Assembly (NCBI GenBank): GCA_023512835.1
Contig: JAKCVP010000391.1
Location: forward strand, 372,001 to 436,000
Direction: 5' to 3'
DNA: 64,000 bases
DNA from: Taxillus chinensis
Lineage: Eukaryota > Streptophyta > Magnoliopsida > Santalales > Loranthaceae
Made by a program: the position numbers and the translations under genes. Every line of letters begins with the position of its first letter. The stretch's first letter is position 1. Below are positions 1 to 11,388 of the stretch, in pieces. Below the pieces are notes generated by a model. The model saw only the letters and a program-made list of their open reading frames with translations. It had not been told where the DNA came from and made no database searches.

Positions 1-1176
1 AAGCGTGATCCACTCCTTGAAAAACGAATTCACATTCGTCCCCATATACACCGCCGCACAAGCCGACACACCAACCAGCGTAATCGCGCCCATCCAAAAA
101 TTCACCGCATTATTCGACAGCCGATCCCGGCCCACGACAAGCCTCCGGCTCGCCTTACCATCAGTAACATACTGCACTTTCGCCCCGCCATCACCCTCGA
201 CAATCTTGCCCGTTTTCCCATCGACAATGCTAGCCTGGTACACTGCGCCAAGCACACTATCGAGCAGCGCCCCGCCGAAGCCAGCGAGCGTAACGAGTCC
301 CGCGAGCTGGAGTGTCTGTTCGAAACTCCACTGGCGCAGATACTGCTCGCGCGCAGGCAGGGCCTGGTAATTATGCACGTACGCCGTGCGCAGCTCCGCA
401 CGCTCATTCTGGCCCTTGCAGAACGGGAGGAAGACTACGCCAATGGCCGCGACGATAGCTGCGCCCAGCGCACTAGCGCCTAGACCAGCCAGACTGACGC
501 CGCCGTTTGTGCCGCGGGGAACGCGGCGGGGGGCCTTGAAGCCTAGGATCAGAGGGAGCGTGGTGACGAGCCATGGCTCGCCGGTGCTGAGGATGCCTAG
601 TTCCGAGGCGAAGGTGTCTGCTGTCACGGCTGCGTAGTAGGCTAGGATGCCGTAGGGGAGGGCGGAGACGATGCTCGGGGGGCCGTAGCCTGTTGTCGTT
701 GGCTGCGGGTGTGGGAAGCAAGTCGTGAAGCCGGAGGCGATTAGGAAACCCGGGGCGAGCTCGAGTTTGATTTGCAGGTGAAGCGCGTGGATGCCGATTG
801 CGAGAGTCGCGGGGAGACTGTTGCATAGCACTTGGTAGGCGGTGCGCGGGTGGGGTGCGTCAAGGACGTTGCCCGAGGCAGAGGTGGTGAGGGTTGCTTT
901 GTGGGCATGCTTGATCTAGTGTGGCATTGTCAGTCGAATCGTTTCGTGCGGGCATAATGGAATCGGCAGGAAGCTTGCCTTTGTGACAAAAGTGCCCGTG
1001 ACGAAGAAGGACACTAGCAGGATGAAGAAGATGCTCCACGGGTGGGCTGCGTGCACGAGACCAGTCAGGACAGCGACGGCGATGCCAGCTGGTGTGAGTG
1101 ACTTTTGGAGTGCGGCCCGCAGGGCGACAAGGGCCAGGACGCCGACTTTGATGTAGAACTCTGTAGGAATCTCCAT
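1..1176 (-). CDS. TMEM19/DUF92-family integral membrane protein (3' end beyond window)
   Basis: Two exons are visible on the minus strand: 1176-979 (66 residues, starting MEIPTEFYIK) and 915-1, which is still open at the window edge. About 371 residues are present, so only a short C-terminus is probably missing. The protein is strongly hydrophobic, with several membrane helices. After the junction it carries the family's Gly/Ser-rich loops (SELGILSTGEPWLVTT; RRVPRGTNGGVSLAG) and ends in the window as NSFFKEWITL. These features match DUF92/TMEM19 proteins, relatives of the plant phytyl-phosphate kinase VTE6. The enzymatic role of the fungal members is not settled, so I assign none. The intron 978-916 begins GC rather than GT (AAG/GCAAGC) and ends CACTAG, with a CTGAC branch-like motif. 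It is needed to join ...GTFVTK to IKHAHKATLT. Confidence 0.8.
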
Positions 1177-2020
1177 CTTTACGACTGGCAGAGATCTGGC
1201 AACAAGGACAAAGATAGGTAGGTACCTAGTAGCAGCAGGAGTGGTGCTGGGGAGCTTTTGAAGGTTGATGACGTCCTAAGGATCAGCCGCCGGAGACCAA
1301 TGACCCCTCCCGCGTACCTGATTACAATACTACAAATCCACACCTGCAACGGTCGCCATTGGATGCGGCAAGTGGAAAGAACAGCTGTCAAAATTAACTC
1401 TAGATCTGGATTGCCCGTCTACCTGGAGTATCTCGGTAAACACTGGCTGCTTGTCTCGCAGAGTCTGGAAGTAGGTACATTAGGTAGCCATCCCGCCCGC
1501 TACTTCACAATCTCCATCTAGAGCGTCCAGAAGTTTGTACCCATCAGAGCCGCAACACTCAATTCTACCAAAACAATGCGTCCATCATGCTGCTGCTACC
1601 AATGCTACTGCTATGAATGTGGGCTTTGAGCAGGCAGCAAAACGCCGTGAGCGACATGCAGTCGCCGTCTGATGCGTATGCAAATTCAGCGGGTTTCACC
1701 CTAAATGCAGGTCGTAACTTCATCATCTACCCGAGAGGATTGTTGCTTCCCAAACGCCGTCGCCATGCATTTCGTTCAAAAATCAAAATCGGAGTTGCCC
1801 AGCTTTCCAAAGCATGAGCTAGGAGGCGTGTGATTAAAGGTCGAGGTGGAGAGGGGGGATGTAGGAGGTCCATTGGTCCTGAGCCAGTGGGGAGGGGTTT
1901 CGTCAGGGGTGAGTGTCAGTGCACACAGTGCAAGCTGAAGGTGTCTATCGCCGGCTCCAAGGGGAGAGTGGGGTATCAAAAAGCAATAGTAATAGCGGCC
2001 AAGTCTGAAAAATCCAGCAC
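1177..2020. other. Intergenic, no gene seen
   Basis: This stretch is the upstream region of the TMEM19 gene and the downstream region of the OTU gene. Short open frames on both strands lack domains or splice logic. It contains two of the TAGGTAGG-like motifs discussed in the findings (about 1214-1230 and 1470-1490). Confidence 0.6.
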
Positions 2021-3424
2021 CTATATGAACAATGTGGTGATACCGGAGGACATTGAGGTGTGTGATGAGGTTTGTGGATTGGGCTGAGCCTTGGGCCCAT
2101 CAGATGCACGGACGGCCGTGAGCTTCGCCGCCTGCTTATTGGCACGCTTATTTTCGCGAGCTGCTTGCTTTTGTGCTTGCTTCTTGAGGCTCTTTTGGTC
2201 GCGTGCTGCACCCAGGCGCTTCGTCGGCTGCCCGTTAGGGCTACGGATACTGTTCGTGTTCAGCTTGAGGGTAATTTTGCTGGTAGTGGATTGAGCGGAG
2301 TACTCTGAGCTGGAAGACGTGTCGCCGTCTTTGAGGGCGGGTGGCTTCCAGTCTTCGACGTCAGTGTCCGAGGCATTTGGATCGTATTCCACGCGACGGA
2401 TGATGGTGTCTTGCGAGCGTTGGGGAGAGGAGAGATTGACCATTGAGCTTTGCAAAGACTCTAGTGAGTCATCAGGGAACTGTCCCAGATGAGCTGCAAT
2501 TTGGTCGTTGCGCTTCTTGGTCTTTGTGGCCTTGCTAAGGCGTCGATCTTGACGCTTGTTGCTTGGTCCACGAGAGCCGTCAGAGCTGCTGTCTTGCAGA
2601 GGTCCGAAGCTTGAGGAAGGAGCCGACGTGTGGCTTGCCGTGTCAGGTTGGCTGGCTTGGCTCGTCGGATCGTAGTCTGTAATCATTTCAAAGGCAATAT
2701 ACACGTCGCCCTTGGCTTTCTGCAGGGCGGCAATCAGAGTGTCTCGAGAGTGCATGCTTGAGGTTGCAGCGTCGAGCTCTTTGATAACGGATTCATTCAG
2801 AGCAATGGACGCGTTTCTTTGACGGGCGGCCAACTGAGCTTCTTCCTCGGGCGATAGAACAAGAGGTCTGACCTGAGGTACTCCTGTATGAGGCCCGTCG
2901 CGGTTGCGTATTGACGAATAATGCTCCCAGTCATGGTAGGCAATGTGACAAATGTCGGCCTCTTCCTCAGCACCAGGCACCAGGTAGGCAAACTCGGCAC
3001 GATAGACCTTGACATTGACATGGAAGGCCTTCGCAAAGGCGACAATCTCCATGTTGTCACCCCAGGTGCCACCTTTGGCCATGCGGTCCAGGTGCTGGTC
3101 GTAGACGCGGTCGACCTCCGCCTCGGTGATCTCGGTGCTGTCATGATAGTTGGAGTAGCCGCCAGCGTTCTTCCTGCGTGGCTGTCTGCGAGTGCCGCCG
3201 CCAGGGCTCACGTCCAGGAACCATTTCATGTCATTGCGGTGGGCGCGCAGATAATCTATGACGGCGGTGCGTAGCTCAAAGTGACGTGCCTGGGTGCCGT
3301 AGAGCTGGTCTGAGAGGGCGTTAAAGAGGCAGTTGCCGTCTCCAATTATGTTTGCGGCATAGAGGCCAAGGTTCGGTAGCAGGGGAAATTCGGCATCATA
3401 TTGCTGGACGGTAGATCTTGGCAT
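2021..3424 (-). CDS. OTU-domain cysteine protease (deubiquitinase, OTUD3-like)
   Basis: A single-exon gene of 467 residues starting at the ATG 3424-3422. The N-terminal OTU fold spans roughly residues 20-175. The catalytic Asp/Cys motif is GDGNCLFNALSDQL (D29, C32). The His motif near the end of the domain is EHYSSIR (H168), preceded by the typical WGDNMEIVAFAKAF segment. Known OTU enzymes of this type cleave ubiquitin chains. The remaining 290 residues are low-complexity, Ser/Gln/Lys-rich and probably disordered, with a basic Lys/Arg/Ala-rich patch around residues 410-435 that could be a coiled or nucleolar-targeting segment. The next gene upstream is the divergently transcribed D-amino-acid oxidase, 692 bp away. 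The catalytic assignment is firm; substrate preference is not readable from sequence. Confidence 0.88.
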   Translation of the reverse strand: MPRSTVQQYDAEFPLLPNLGLYAANIIGDGNCLFNALSDQLYGTQARHFELRTAVIDYLRAHRNDMKWFLDVSPGGGTRRQPRRKNAGGYSNYHDSTEITEAEVDRVYDQHLDRMAKGGTWGDNMEIVAFAKAFHVNVKVYRAEFAYLVPGAEEEADICHIAYHDWEHYSSIRNRDGPHTGVPQVRPLVLSPEEEAQLAARQRNASIALNESVIKELDAATSSMHSRDTLIAALQKAKGDVYIAFEMITDYDPTSQASQPDTASHTSAPSSSFGPLQDSSSDGSRGPSNKRQDRRLSKATKTKKRNDQIAAHLGQFPDDSLESLQSSMVNLSSPQRSQDTIIRRVEYDPNASDTDVEDWKPPALKDGDTSSSSEYSAQSTTSKITLKLNTNSIRSPNGQPTKRLGAARDQKSLKKQAQKQAARENKRANKQAAKLTAVRASDGPKAQPNPQTSSHTSMSSGITTLFI

Positions 3425-4116
3425 CTTGTGTAGAGCGGTAGCAGGACTAGGCTAGCAGAGCGGTGCAGTGCCAGTAGGCAGGATGGGCGTGGGCGGTGGT
3501 GTGGATAAGTGTTGCTTCAAGAGACAATGCAGCGGGCTCTGACAGCGCCGGCATGGGAGAGGTTGGGAGAGGTAACGAGCAGCAGGCCGGTGAGTCGTTA
3601 CAACTCGCCAGCTGCGCTCTGATCTTGGGAATCGAAGAGGTCGGACGAAAGAGTGAAATTGTGGGGAGGTGAAAGTCGAGCAAAATAAGGTGTTGGAAAG
3701 CAACCTCAGGCGCCCCAGAGCATCGCGCCGCCGAGCCCGCACTAGCCACTGTGCCTGCACCGACTCTCCCCGTGGCCCATTGCGCATCATCTCGTGCTGC
3801 TCTTCTGCCCCAGCCTGTGCGACGCCCGCGGAGCGCAGAAAGATAAATGCATCAATCCATCGCTGGGCTGAATCATGATATTGACCACCGTGGGTATGGC
3901 AGCGGTCAACATGGTCTGGTGCTCTGACTTGGGCCTGCTACCTAGCTATCTGGATAGAGAGATATCTGGGCACAGCGCGTGTGCGGACCCTCACCGTAGT
4001 GACCTCTCACGGCGCTGTGCTTGTGACTCAAAAGCTGCACATTTTCCGTTTCCCGTCTGTCTTCTGCCCTCTGGCCTCAGCAGCCCACCAGCATCACCTG
4101 CAACGACTGAAGCGAA
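3425..4116. promoter_or_regulatory. Divergent intergenic region between OTU gene and D-amino-acid oxidase
   Basis: This 692-bp interval must hold both promoters. It includes pyrimidine-rich blocks near 4050-4100, common in fungal 5' leaders. I cannot identify a specific factor site or a clear TATA element. Confidence 0.4.
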
Positions 4117-5560
4117 ATGACCGACAAGACCAGGGTCGTCGTGCTTGGGTAGGATCATCTCTGTCTCGTCCGAAGCCTCCCTACCCCCACCTTTAGGCCC
4201 CCTGTGTCGTGCAGTGTCAAAGTCCCTCCCTGGCCACTAACCTAGCTGCCCCTCTGCCGAACCGCCATCTTGTCGCGTGATACTGTACTGGCTGACCATC
4301 TTCTGTCAACAGCGCCGGAGTCATTGGCCTCACCACCGCCCATCTGCTCTCCCACGATGACACCCTCGACATCACAGTCGTCGCCAAGCACATGCCCGGC
4401 GATTATGACATAGAATACGCCTCGCCATGGGCCGGCGCAAACTACGAGCCGTAAGCACTGTACCATCAAGCCGCGATCTGGTCTTACAAACTTAATCTAA
4501 CATGGTCCCTGAAAAGCATGTCAGCAGCCGGCACGCCTGAGCAGATCTACGAAAAAGACACTTGGCCGGAGCTGCGTCGCCTCGCACAAGACGTTCCCGA
4601 GGCAGGCATCCATTTCCAAGGTGCGTATGCCATCCTGAACTCTTCGCTCCGCTCCATCTGCTGAGCACCTCGTGCTACAGATTGCCTGCTCTACAACCGA
4701 AAAAAGGACGTTGAAACCGTCAAGGGCAGCTTCCTAGCCAATCTCCTAATCGAGAATCCTTGGTACAAAGATAGCGTGCCAAATTTTCGCCCTCTTGAGA
4801 AACACGAGCTACCCAACGGCGTTGACTCTGGCAACGTCTTTCGTTCAGTTTGCATCAACACAGCCATCTATCTACCGTGGCTGGTATCGCAGGGTTTGAA
4901 GCGAGGCGTCGTTTACCGCAGACGAGTTCTGAAGCACATCGATGAGGCCGCCCAACACCATGCATCAGGCGCTAGGGCTGTCATAGTCGTCAATGCTACC
5001 GGCTTGGGCTCCTTTAAGTTGGGCGGTGTGCAAGACACAAAGATGGTACCTGCAAGAGGTCAGGTAGTCATTGTCAGGAATGAGCCAAAGGCCATGATGG
5101 CTGCCTCTGGCACTGACGATGATCCCGATGACGTTTTCTACATCATGAACCGTGCCGCAGGTAGGTCTGAATCATCCTCACATTAATGTCTTCTCGTTAC
5201 TGATCCCTCGACCCAGGCGGCGGGTGCATTCTTGGTGGTTGCTACCAAAAGGGCAACTGGGAGTCTCAGCCAGACATGAACTTGGCTCTTCGCATCATGA
5301 AGAGAGCTGTGACCCTCTGCCCTGAGCTGACCAATGGCAAAGGCATCGAGGCGCTCGACGTGGTCCGTCATGGCGTCGGGCTCCGGCCTTGTCGTGAAGG
5401 TGGTGTGAGGCTCGAGACCGAAAGGCTCGGGGCGGTGCAGGTTGTGCATTGCTATGGTCACGGCGGTTATGGATATCAAGCCTCCTATGGTTCTGCGCAG
5501 GCTGCAGTCAGGCAGGTGAAGCAGGCCATCCAGATACAATCCTCTCGTGCCAAACTTTGA
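4117..5560 (+). CDS. D-amino-acid oxidase, peroxisomal FAD enzyme
   Basis: Five exons (4117-4148, 4313-4450, 4517-4620, 4681-5160, 5217-5560) give 365 residues, a usual length for D-amino-acid oxidase. The first splice rebuilds the dinucleotide-binding motif VVVLGAGVIGL at the N-terminus. SPWAGANYEPM follows across the second junction, matching the SPWAGA-x-x-xP signature of this family. Near the C-terminus is HCYGHGGYGYQASYGSA, the conserved G-H-G-G FAD/substrate loop. The last three residues are AKL, a type 1 peroxisomal targeting signal, as in other fungal D-amino-acid oxidases. The enzyme oxidises D-amino acids to oxo-acids, ammonia and hydrogen peroxide. All introns have GT...AG borders; phases were checked and the frame closes exactly. 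A D-aspartate oxidase specificity cannot be excluded from motifs alone. Confidence 0.9.
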
Positions 5561-6701
5561 GCGCAAATCCATGTCGATGTCGATAAGACCCCTGGCGTTG
5601 CAGTCTTGCTTGTTGAAATAATCCTGCGTTTGCTGCCAGCACGACGCACGTGTGTGACAGGTGACGATTCCGAATGTCTCTAAACGATTAGCGCAACGAG
5701 GTGCAATGATGAAGGCCAATGCTCGATATTATCTGTTAACAATGGTGGCTGGTCCAAAGATCGCGATTGCAATATTGTCACGCGTAGGTATACGACCTCA
5801 CCTGTTCGCTCATCATGACATATTTCTCAATACCAGATGGACTTTAGCGGTCCAGGATATCGGAGAAGTGTGCGAGTATCTGGCAACTGAGACTGAAGGT
5901 GAAGATGATGATTTGATGAGCTGCAGAGAACCGAGCTTTAGTCAGCGTGATCCTCATCATTTCGAAGCCTGGCTTGCAACGGTAGTAGAGCCAGTCAGGA
6001 TCTTCCAGGTTGTAGCCGTCACAAGTGCGCGCGCACAGCCCCTCCATGACGGCATTGGCCATTGCTAGAGACCTTTCTAAAGCAAACGATGCGATGCCCG
6101 ACAATGTAAGACCGTAAGGCGTGCAAGATTGATGAACCCTTGTGCGGTCAGGTCGTGCGACTCAGCTCATCAGACGAGCAGGCCTGACCGGGTGCAACAA
6201 TACCAGATGCGTGCCACATGGGCGAGAGCGTGTGTTGTGCATCAGTGAAGGCGAATTGAAGGGGGCCAGTGTGACGCTAAAAGAAGGGAGAAGTGGAGCA
6301 CATCTGCATGCGCATGTTCAGCCAAGCCACTGTCCAAAATAGAAGAGCATCATTGGGCGAATCACCGCGTTGAAGCGGTCGCATCTGGCGAGCTCAAGCC
6401 TTGAGGCGCTTAAGTCACAATGGTCGGCTAGTCAATGCAATGCTACGCCGTCTGATCATTGCTGGTTGTGGACTGACAAGCTGCAGTGAACCCTCCTTCA
6501 CTGTGTTCCCTCTCGCTCCTCTCTCCCTTGCCAGCAGCATATATCACCACTCCTTCCCCTTGCTCGTCCTGCGTTACTCTGGCAAGAGTAGACGCTTCAA
6601 GCCCGCATCCGCCCTTCCCAGACTTCTCTTCTCCCCTCCACCTACCCACGCTCGCTACAAACAGTGCCAACAACCGCAAGTTCTAATAGCCGCCATTCGC
6701 G
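5561..6701. other. Intergenic, no confident gene
   Basis: This stretch lies between the D-amino-acid oxidase and a secreted-protein gene. A minus-strand frame at 5844-6104 contains two Cys-bearing stretches and a hydrophobic end, but it starts at a non-ATG codon and I could not extend it by credible splicing. The last 200 bp are pyrimidine-rich and look like the promoter and leader of the gene at 6702. Confidence 0.5.
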
Positions 6702-7543
6702 ATGCAGTCATTCGTTCTACTTGCGCTCGCCGCTATGGCAGCCGTCACTAATGCTGTTCCTACAACCAATGCTCCTGCCAAGGTTGATATCGTCACTGGT
6801 ACTGCGTACACTGCGACCTTTGACGAAGCTGACGCGCCCAACCTCCAGCCAACTCTGGGCGAGGTAAGCAGCAACCGCACCTACCAAGGTCTCAAGTAAG
6901 TCTCTTTCTGCACACACGGTCTGCCCTTTGTCAGAATGCTCACATGTCACAGCTGGACCGATGTCAACCTAGCCATCCAGAAGCCTTCTGGGACCGCCAC
7001 GACCTTCTTCCTAATCCCAGAGAGCCCGGCACAGTATGGCCAGATCCCCCCAGTATTCAAAGACTTGGCCAACTTTACCCGCGTCTTTTCTGACCCTACG
7101 GGAGTGTTGAGCAGTGCTAAGAAGAATGAGAAGATTCAGCTCAACGGCTTCTACTATGGTTGTTCTCTTCCCGAGCTCCTTCCTGGCTACTTCAACCGGC
7201 CCATCGACTGCACCGTTACTGTCACCGGAAGTGGTGGGATCGGTGGACAAGTTCAGACAATCTTCAACGAATACAAGCCAGTTATTGGTAAGTCTTCCTT
7301 TGTGGCCTTCTGGGGGGCATTGGCTAACAAGGTTGTGTAGGAGACTGTCTTTCGCTGGGATCGACAAGCTTGCAAGGTGGCGGTTGCGCTCGTTTGGCGT
7401 ATGTGGATGCGCAAGCTCTGTCATTTTACGGACCTTATGATACCATTACCATCAGCGCCCCTGCTTCTCTCAACCCCAACTCTACGCGCACTAGCGTCTT
7501 CATTGATGACGTGAGCTACACGACTCACAAAGTGGCTGTCTAG
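6702..7543 (+). CDS. Secreted hypothetical protein
   Basis: Three exons (6702-6895, 6953-7287, 7341-7543) give 243 residues. Introns are 57 and 53 nt with GTAAGT donors and CACAG/TGTAG acceptors. The start MQSFVLLALAAMAAVTNA is a clear signal peptide with cleavage expected after Ala18. The mature chain has an N-glycosylation site (NRTYQGLNWTD), several paired Cys and a beta-strand-like ending SVFIDDVSYTTHKVAV. That pattern is reminiscent of jelly-roll secreted proteins of filamentous fungi. I do not recognise a named family and assign no function. A secreted or cell-wall role is an inference from the signal peptide and Cys content. Confidence 0.75.
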
Positions 7544-8389
7544 AAGGTGTAATATTAGTCCTAGTCGGTGGATGGAGAGCACGATCAAGGGATAATTTGA
7601 TGGTCATTAGCGGGAACCTGACGTTGAGAGAGGATGCCTTGATGTCTGCTCTGCATTACAACGAGCGACAGACCCTTAATACACGAATGCAACGACACAT
7701 TGACGAGCTTTGAACCAATTTCTTCTGGCGTTGGCTTTTCTCGAATTGATTCCGTATGACGATGAATTTTCATACAGCAAGACAAGAACTCGGCTGTGGT
7801 GGTTGAGAAGATGGGCAATGGAGGGACTATCGATGACGACGTGCACGAGCTGACGAAGAGACTAGACGACGGTGGCTTGGGGCGACGCAGGCGTTCAATT
7901 GTCGCCCTTCCACGGCCATTATCCTCCTGCAAGCTCCTAGCCTGCGTGATATCCAGTCAGCCAGCAAAACGAGGCGGAACCGCAAAGTGGGCAGAGTGGG
8001 ATCGATTGCGCGCAGGTGAACAGCAGGTGTGCCGCACAGCCCTCCCACGGCTCCACTGGGCTCCTCCCCCCAGCAACGTCACTCCCGTCCCAGCCTTCCT
8101 CAAATTCGGCCCTCGTACGGGTCGACCTCCACCACTCACGCTGGATCCTCAATCTCTTGACGACTCGTTGGCCTTGCCGCGCATCATTCCCTCTGCTTCC
8201 TCCTCGCTCGGCATTGGCTTAGCTGCTCGCAATTCAAACGACGGCTTCCGATCTTCCCTCGACTCCTCCTCAGCCGCTGCCCGCCCACTGACATCAGACG
8301 GCAAACGTCGCTCGGGTTCCATCTCTTACGCGCTTGCCCATCCTTCCTCTCCGCCTTCTTCAACCGCAAAATCACAACATACTGCTATC
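7544..8389. other. Intergenic and probable long 5' leader
   Basis: A plus-strand frame stays open from 7796 into the first exon of the next gene, but its composition is simple and unlike a protein domain. I read it as promoter plus 5' UTR. Nothing else is recognisable. Confidence 0.5.
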
Positions 8390-10781
8390 ATGGGCTCCTA
8401 CGTATTCAGATGGTAAGTCTGTCTCTGCTTTACGCCTTTTCATTCTGAAATGATTCGGCTGGGACCCACAGCCTGGCTGCCCGCCCGCGCGAGCTCAACT
8501 GGAGCTCCGTCTAAACTGCCCGCACTCTGCCAGGCACAGTCGCCCAATGTGCCAACCACCAAACCCAGCTCGCTCTACACATCTCTGCCTGCCCTCCTCG
8601 CTTGTTCACAGCTCTGAGCTAATTTGTCGCGCTACCAGGGAGAAGCCTGGCGCTCACAATGTCTTCGTTACCGGCGACTTCGATAACTGGTCCAAGAGTG
8701 TTGAGCTCAAGAAGGAAAATGGCATCTTCGAGAAACAAGTAGATCTACCGCTTGGCAAGGACTTGATACACTTCAAGTTCGTCGTCGATGGCAGCTGGGT
8801 TATTGACGAGTCTCTGCCAACCGACAAGGACTCGAGCGGCAACACCAACAACGTCCTCAGAGCCGAAGACCTGAGCGTCATCCCCGCTGGCGGTCGCAGC
8901 CACAGCGCTACTCACGACGCTCCCACTCCCGCTGCTGCTGCCGTCTCGGGCGCTGCATTGGGCGGCGCTGCTGCTGCTGGTGCCGGCGTTTTAGCGGCCA
9001 CGTCTGTCCCTGGTGCGTTTCCCGAGACCCCAGGCGCTAATGGTACGTCTATCACTCCTCCACTCAATATCTACCCTGGCGATGAGGTCCCCGACTACTC
9101 GACCTACAACGCCGCTACCGCTTCTCCAAGATCACGCTTCTTACCATCTGAGACGCATGCTAAAGAACCCCAAGAGAAGGAACAGACCTTCGCCGTCAAC
9201 CCTCTCCCTGCCTCCGAAGGCACCGGCAACCCTATCAAGGTTGCTGCAGGCGACCCGCTGCCAAAGCCCAGCGAGGTAAGCGCCAACACTGTTGGTAGCC
9301 ATGTCACTACCGACCAGGATTCCTACGAGAAATCGGATAGATACCCCACCGGATCGGGCAGCACATGGGATGGGAAATTTGGCGTCGCTCCTTACATGAG
9401 CGGACCGCACGTCGAGGGTGCCAACCAGCCCAAGACTCTGACTGGCGAGATTGCTGGTGGCCTGGCTGCAGCCGCAGCCGCCGTGGGTTTGGGCGGTGTC
9501 GCTGGTGCCATTGCGTCATCGGCCGGTCCCAACACAACTACCAGCCAACTTGCAGGTGAACAGCCAATCGAGCCTCGCAGTGGACAGGACCCTACAATCA
9601 AGTCTGCTGCTGGTCAAAGCACCAGCACCGCTCAGCTCGCCAGCCAGGTGCCTCTGGAGCCTCGAGGCGTTCCCCAAACCGTCAGCGACAGCCAGCATAT
9701 TGCCAATGCTTCGCCTGAGGCTAGCAGCAATGCGGACGCTCTCGCCGATAAGGAGAAGCTTGAGCAAGAACTGAAGGCAAAGGTCCCTGAAGAGCCTGCC
9801 ACTTCCGAGGACAACATCTCCAAGAAGGCTATTGCAGGTGCAGCGGCTGGTACAGCGGCTGTCGGTGCTGGCGTTGCCGCCGTCTCCAGCAATCTCCCTT
9901 CGTCCATTCAGAACGCCATCTCGAGCATTAACCTGAACTCCGACAAGAGCAATGTGCAAGACGGCAACATCACCAGCTCCGGCGCTGCTCCGGCGCAAAC
10001 AGCATCTGGAGTTCCGCAAGAAGTCCAGGACTCGATCAACAAGGCTCACGCCAGCCCCGAGGCAGCTGCAAACCCTACTGCGGTTGCGGAAAAGCAGCAG
10101 CTCGAGGCCGAGCTCAAGTCCCATGTTCCCAAGACAGACGAAGCTGCCGATGCAACGCCCGCTACCTCTGCCGCTCTCTCCCCGGTCGGTCCTACGGCTG
10201 AGTCGTCGACTGGCCTTGCTTCGAGCTCTGCCGGCCCTACAATCGCTGACGAGAACACTATTGCTGCTATCACAATGGCCAACAATGCCGCTCCACCAGC
10301 AACCGACTCTGGCGTTGCGACGCCCATTGTCACCTCTGCGCCCGGCAACGCAACGGCTGCTGCGGCTGCTGCCCGCGAGGCAGAGTCAAGCTCCGGCACT
10401 GGTCTCAACGCCAGCGCCGAGCAGCCCGCGCAAAGCATTGCCACCGAGACCAAGCAGCTCGCTTCGCAACCTGAGCAGCCATCAAAGGGCGGTCTGGGCG
10501 TTGCCGATGGTAAAGTTGCCGTCGCCGAAGGTCGCTCTGATAGCCGTGATGTGAGCCCTATGAGCCGCCCAGCCCAGCCATCTGTTACGACCGGCGTCAA
10601 CACCACGTCCACTCCCGTCAAGTCAGCTGCTGTCGCTGGAAACTTGGGTTCCCCTGCTACTCCAGTGGCCCCCTCATCCGCTGCCGCCTCAAGCACTCCT
10701 TCAACCACGGATACAAAGGGCGAGAAGAAGGACAAGCGTAGGAGCCTCTTCGGCCGCATCAAGGACAAGCTCAAGAACTAG
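8390..10781 (+). CDS. Crp1/Mdg1-like protein with AMPK-type glycogen-binding domain
   Basis: Exon 1 (8390-8412) and exon 2 (8639-10781) encode 721 residues. Splicing gives MGSYVFRWEKPGAHNVFVTG, which begins an AMPK1-CBM/CBM48 fold of about 85 residues (continuing GDFDNWSKSVELKK... and HFKFVVDGSWVIDES). Yeast Crp1 and Mdg1 share this N-terminal domain; Crp1 was described as a cruciform-DNA-binding protein and Mdg1 acts around pheromone signalling. The rest is Ala/Ser/Thr/Pro-rich and disordered, with Ala-rich hydrophobic patches (GAALGGAAAAGAGV; AGGLAAAAAAVG). A partly repeated block of the type SPEA-x-x-NA-x-A-x-x-EKLEQELKAKVP recurs as SPEAAANPTAVAEKQQLEAEL. The end is strongly basic (KKDKRRSLFGRIKDKLKN). 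The start was chosen because the domain begins directly at this ATG. A longer in-frame upstream ATG at 7796 exists but adds non-conserved sequence. Confidence 0.8.
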
Positions 10782-11388
10782 GATCTCAGCTATGCCTGAT
10801 GCTCCCTTGCCCTGCATCTGGTGGACGAGTCGTTCTTAGCATGTTTGTGCCAGTTGAAGTCGTTCTTGGAAGCACAGCGTTTGGACGCTTCGATGCGGTA
10901 TTATTTGATTTGGCTATGCATGATACCTCTGGTGACGCACAAGTCAACCTAATTCTGGATTTTCTGTTGGAATGTCGATAGCTTGGAGGGGCGAGAGTTG
11001 GCTATGCATGAGACGAGGCTCGGAGAGGAATGATACTGGTGAATAGCACGCATAATGAGATGTAGCATCGTATATGATTCTCGCATTTGACCTCGCTCTT
11101 CTTTTACACGTTTGGTGCTTGCTGGTGGCTTTCGCTTTTCGAGATAGTTTGCTCTAGCTCTTGCTTTTGCAGTGTGCAGAGCATCAGGTTCCCGGTACTT
11201 ATGTTGTAAATGTAGATGACAGTAAGTGGGTTCGAACTTGGTGTTGTGCTAGTCTACTCAAGGGATCGTGAATCGCCGTCAGGATGTCAGATCCTCAGTC
11301 GACGACGGCGCGCACTGATATTAGATCATCGTTCACCTGGGGCTGTGGGACACAGTATGTGGAGGGTACGCAAACGTTTTGACGTTCA
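10782..11388. other. Convergent intergenic region, 3' UTRs
   Basis: This region lies between the Crp1-like gene (plus) and CWC27 (minus). AT-rich patches suit 3' processing signals, but no coding frame or RNA gene is recognisable. Confidence 0.5.

Noticed and set aside
5183..5719. Minus-strand frame of 178 codons
   Set aside because: Most of it is antisense to the last exon of the D-amino-acid oxidase, which has firm motifs on the plus strand.
7796..8389. In-frame upstream extension of the Crp1-like protein
   Set aside because: The glycogen-binding fold in this family begins at MGSYVFRW; the extension is low-complexity and probably 5' UTR.
11225..11245. GGGTTCGAACTTGG as a possible Pol III B box
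   Set aside because: The flanking bases cannot form the T stem and no A box lies at the right distance.
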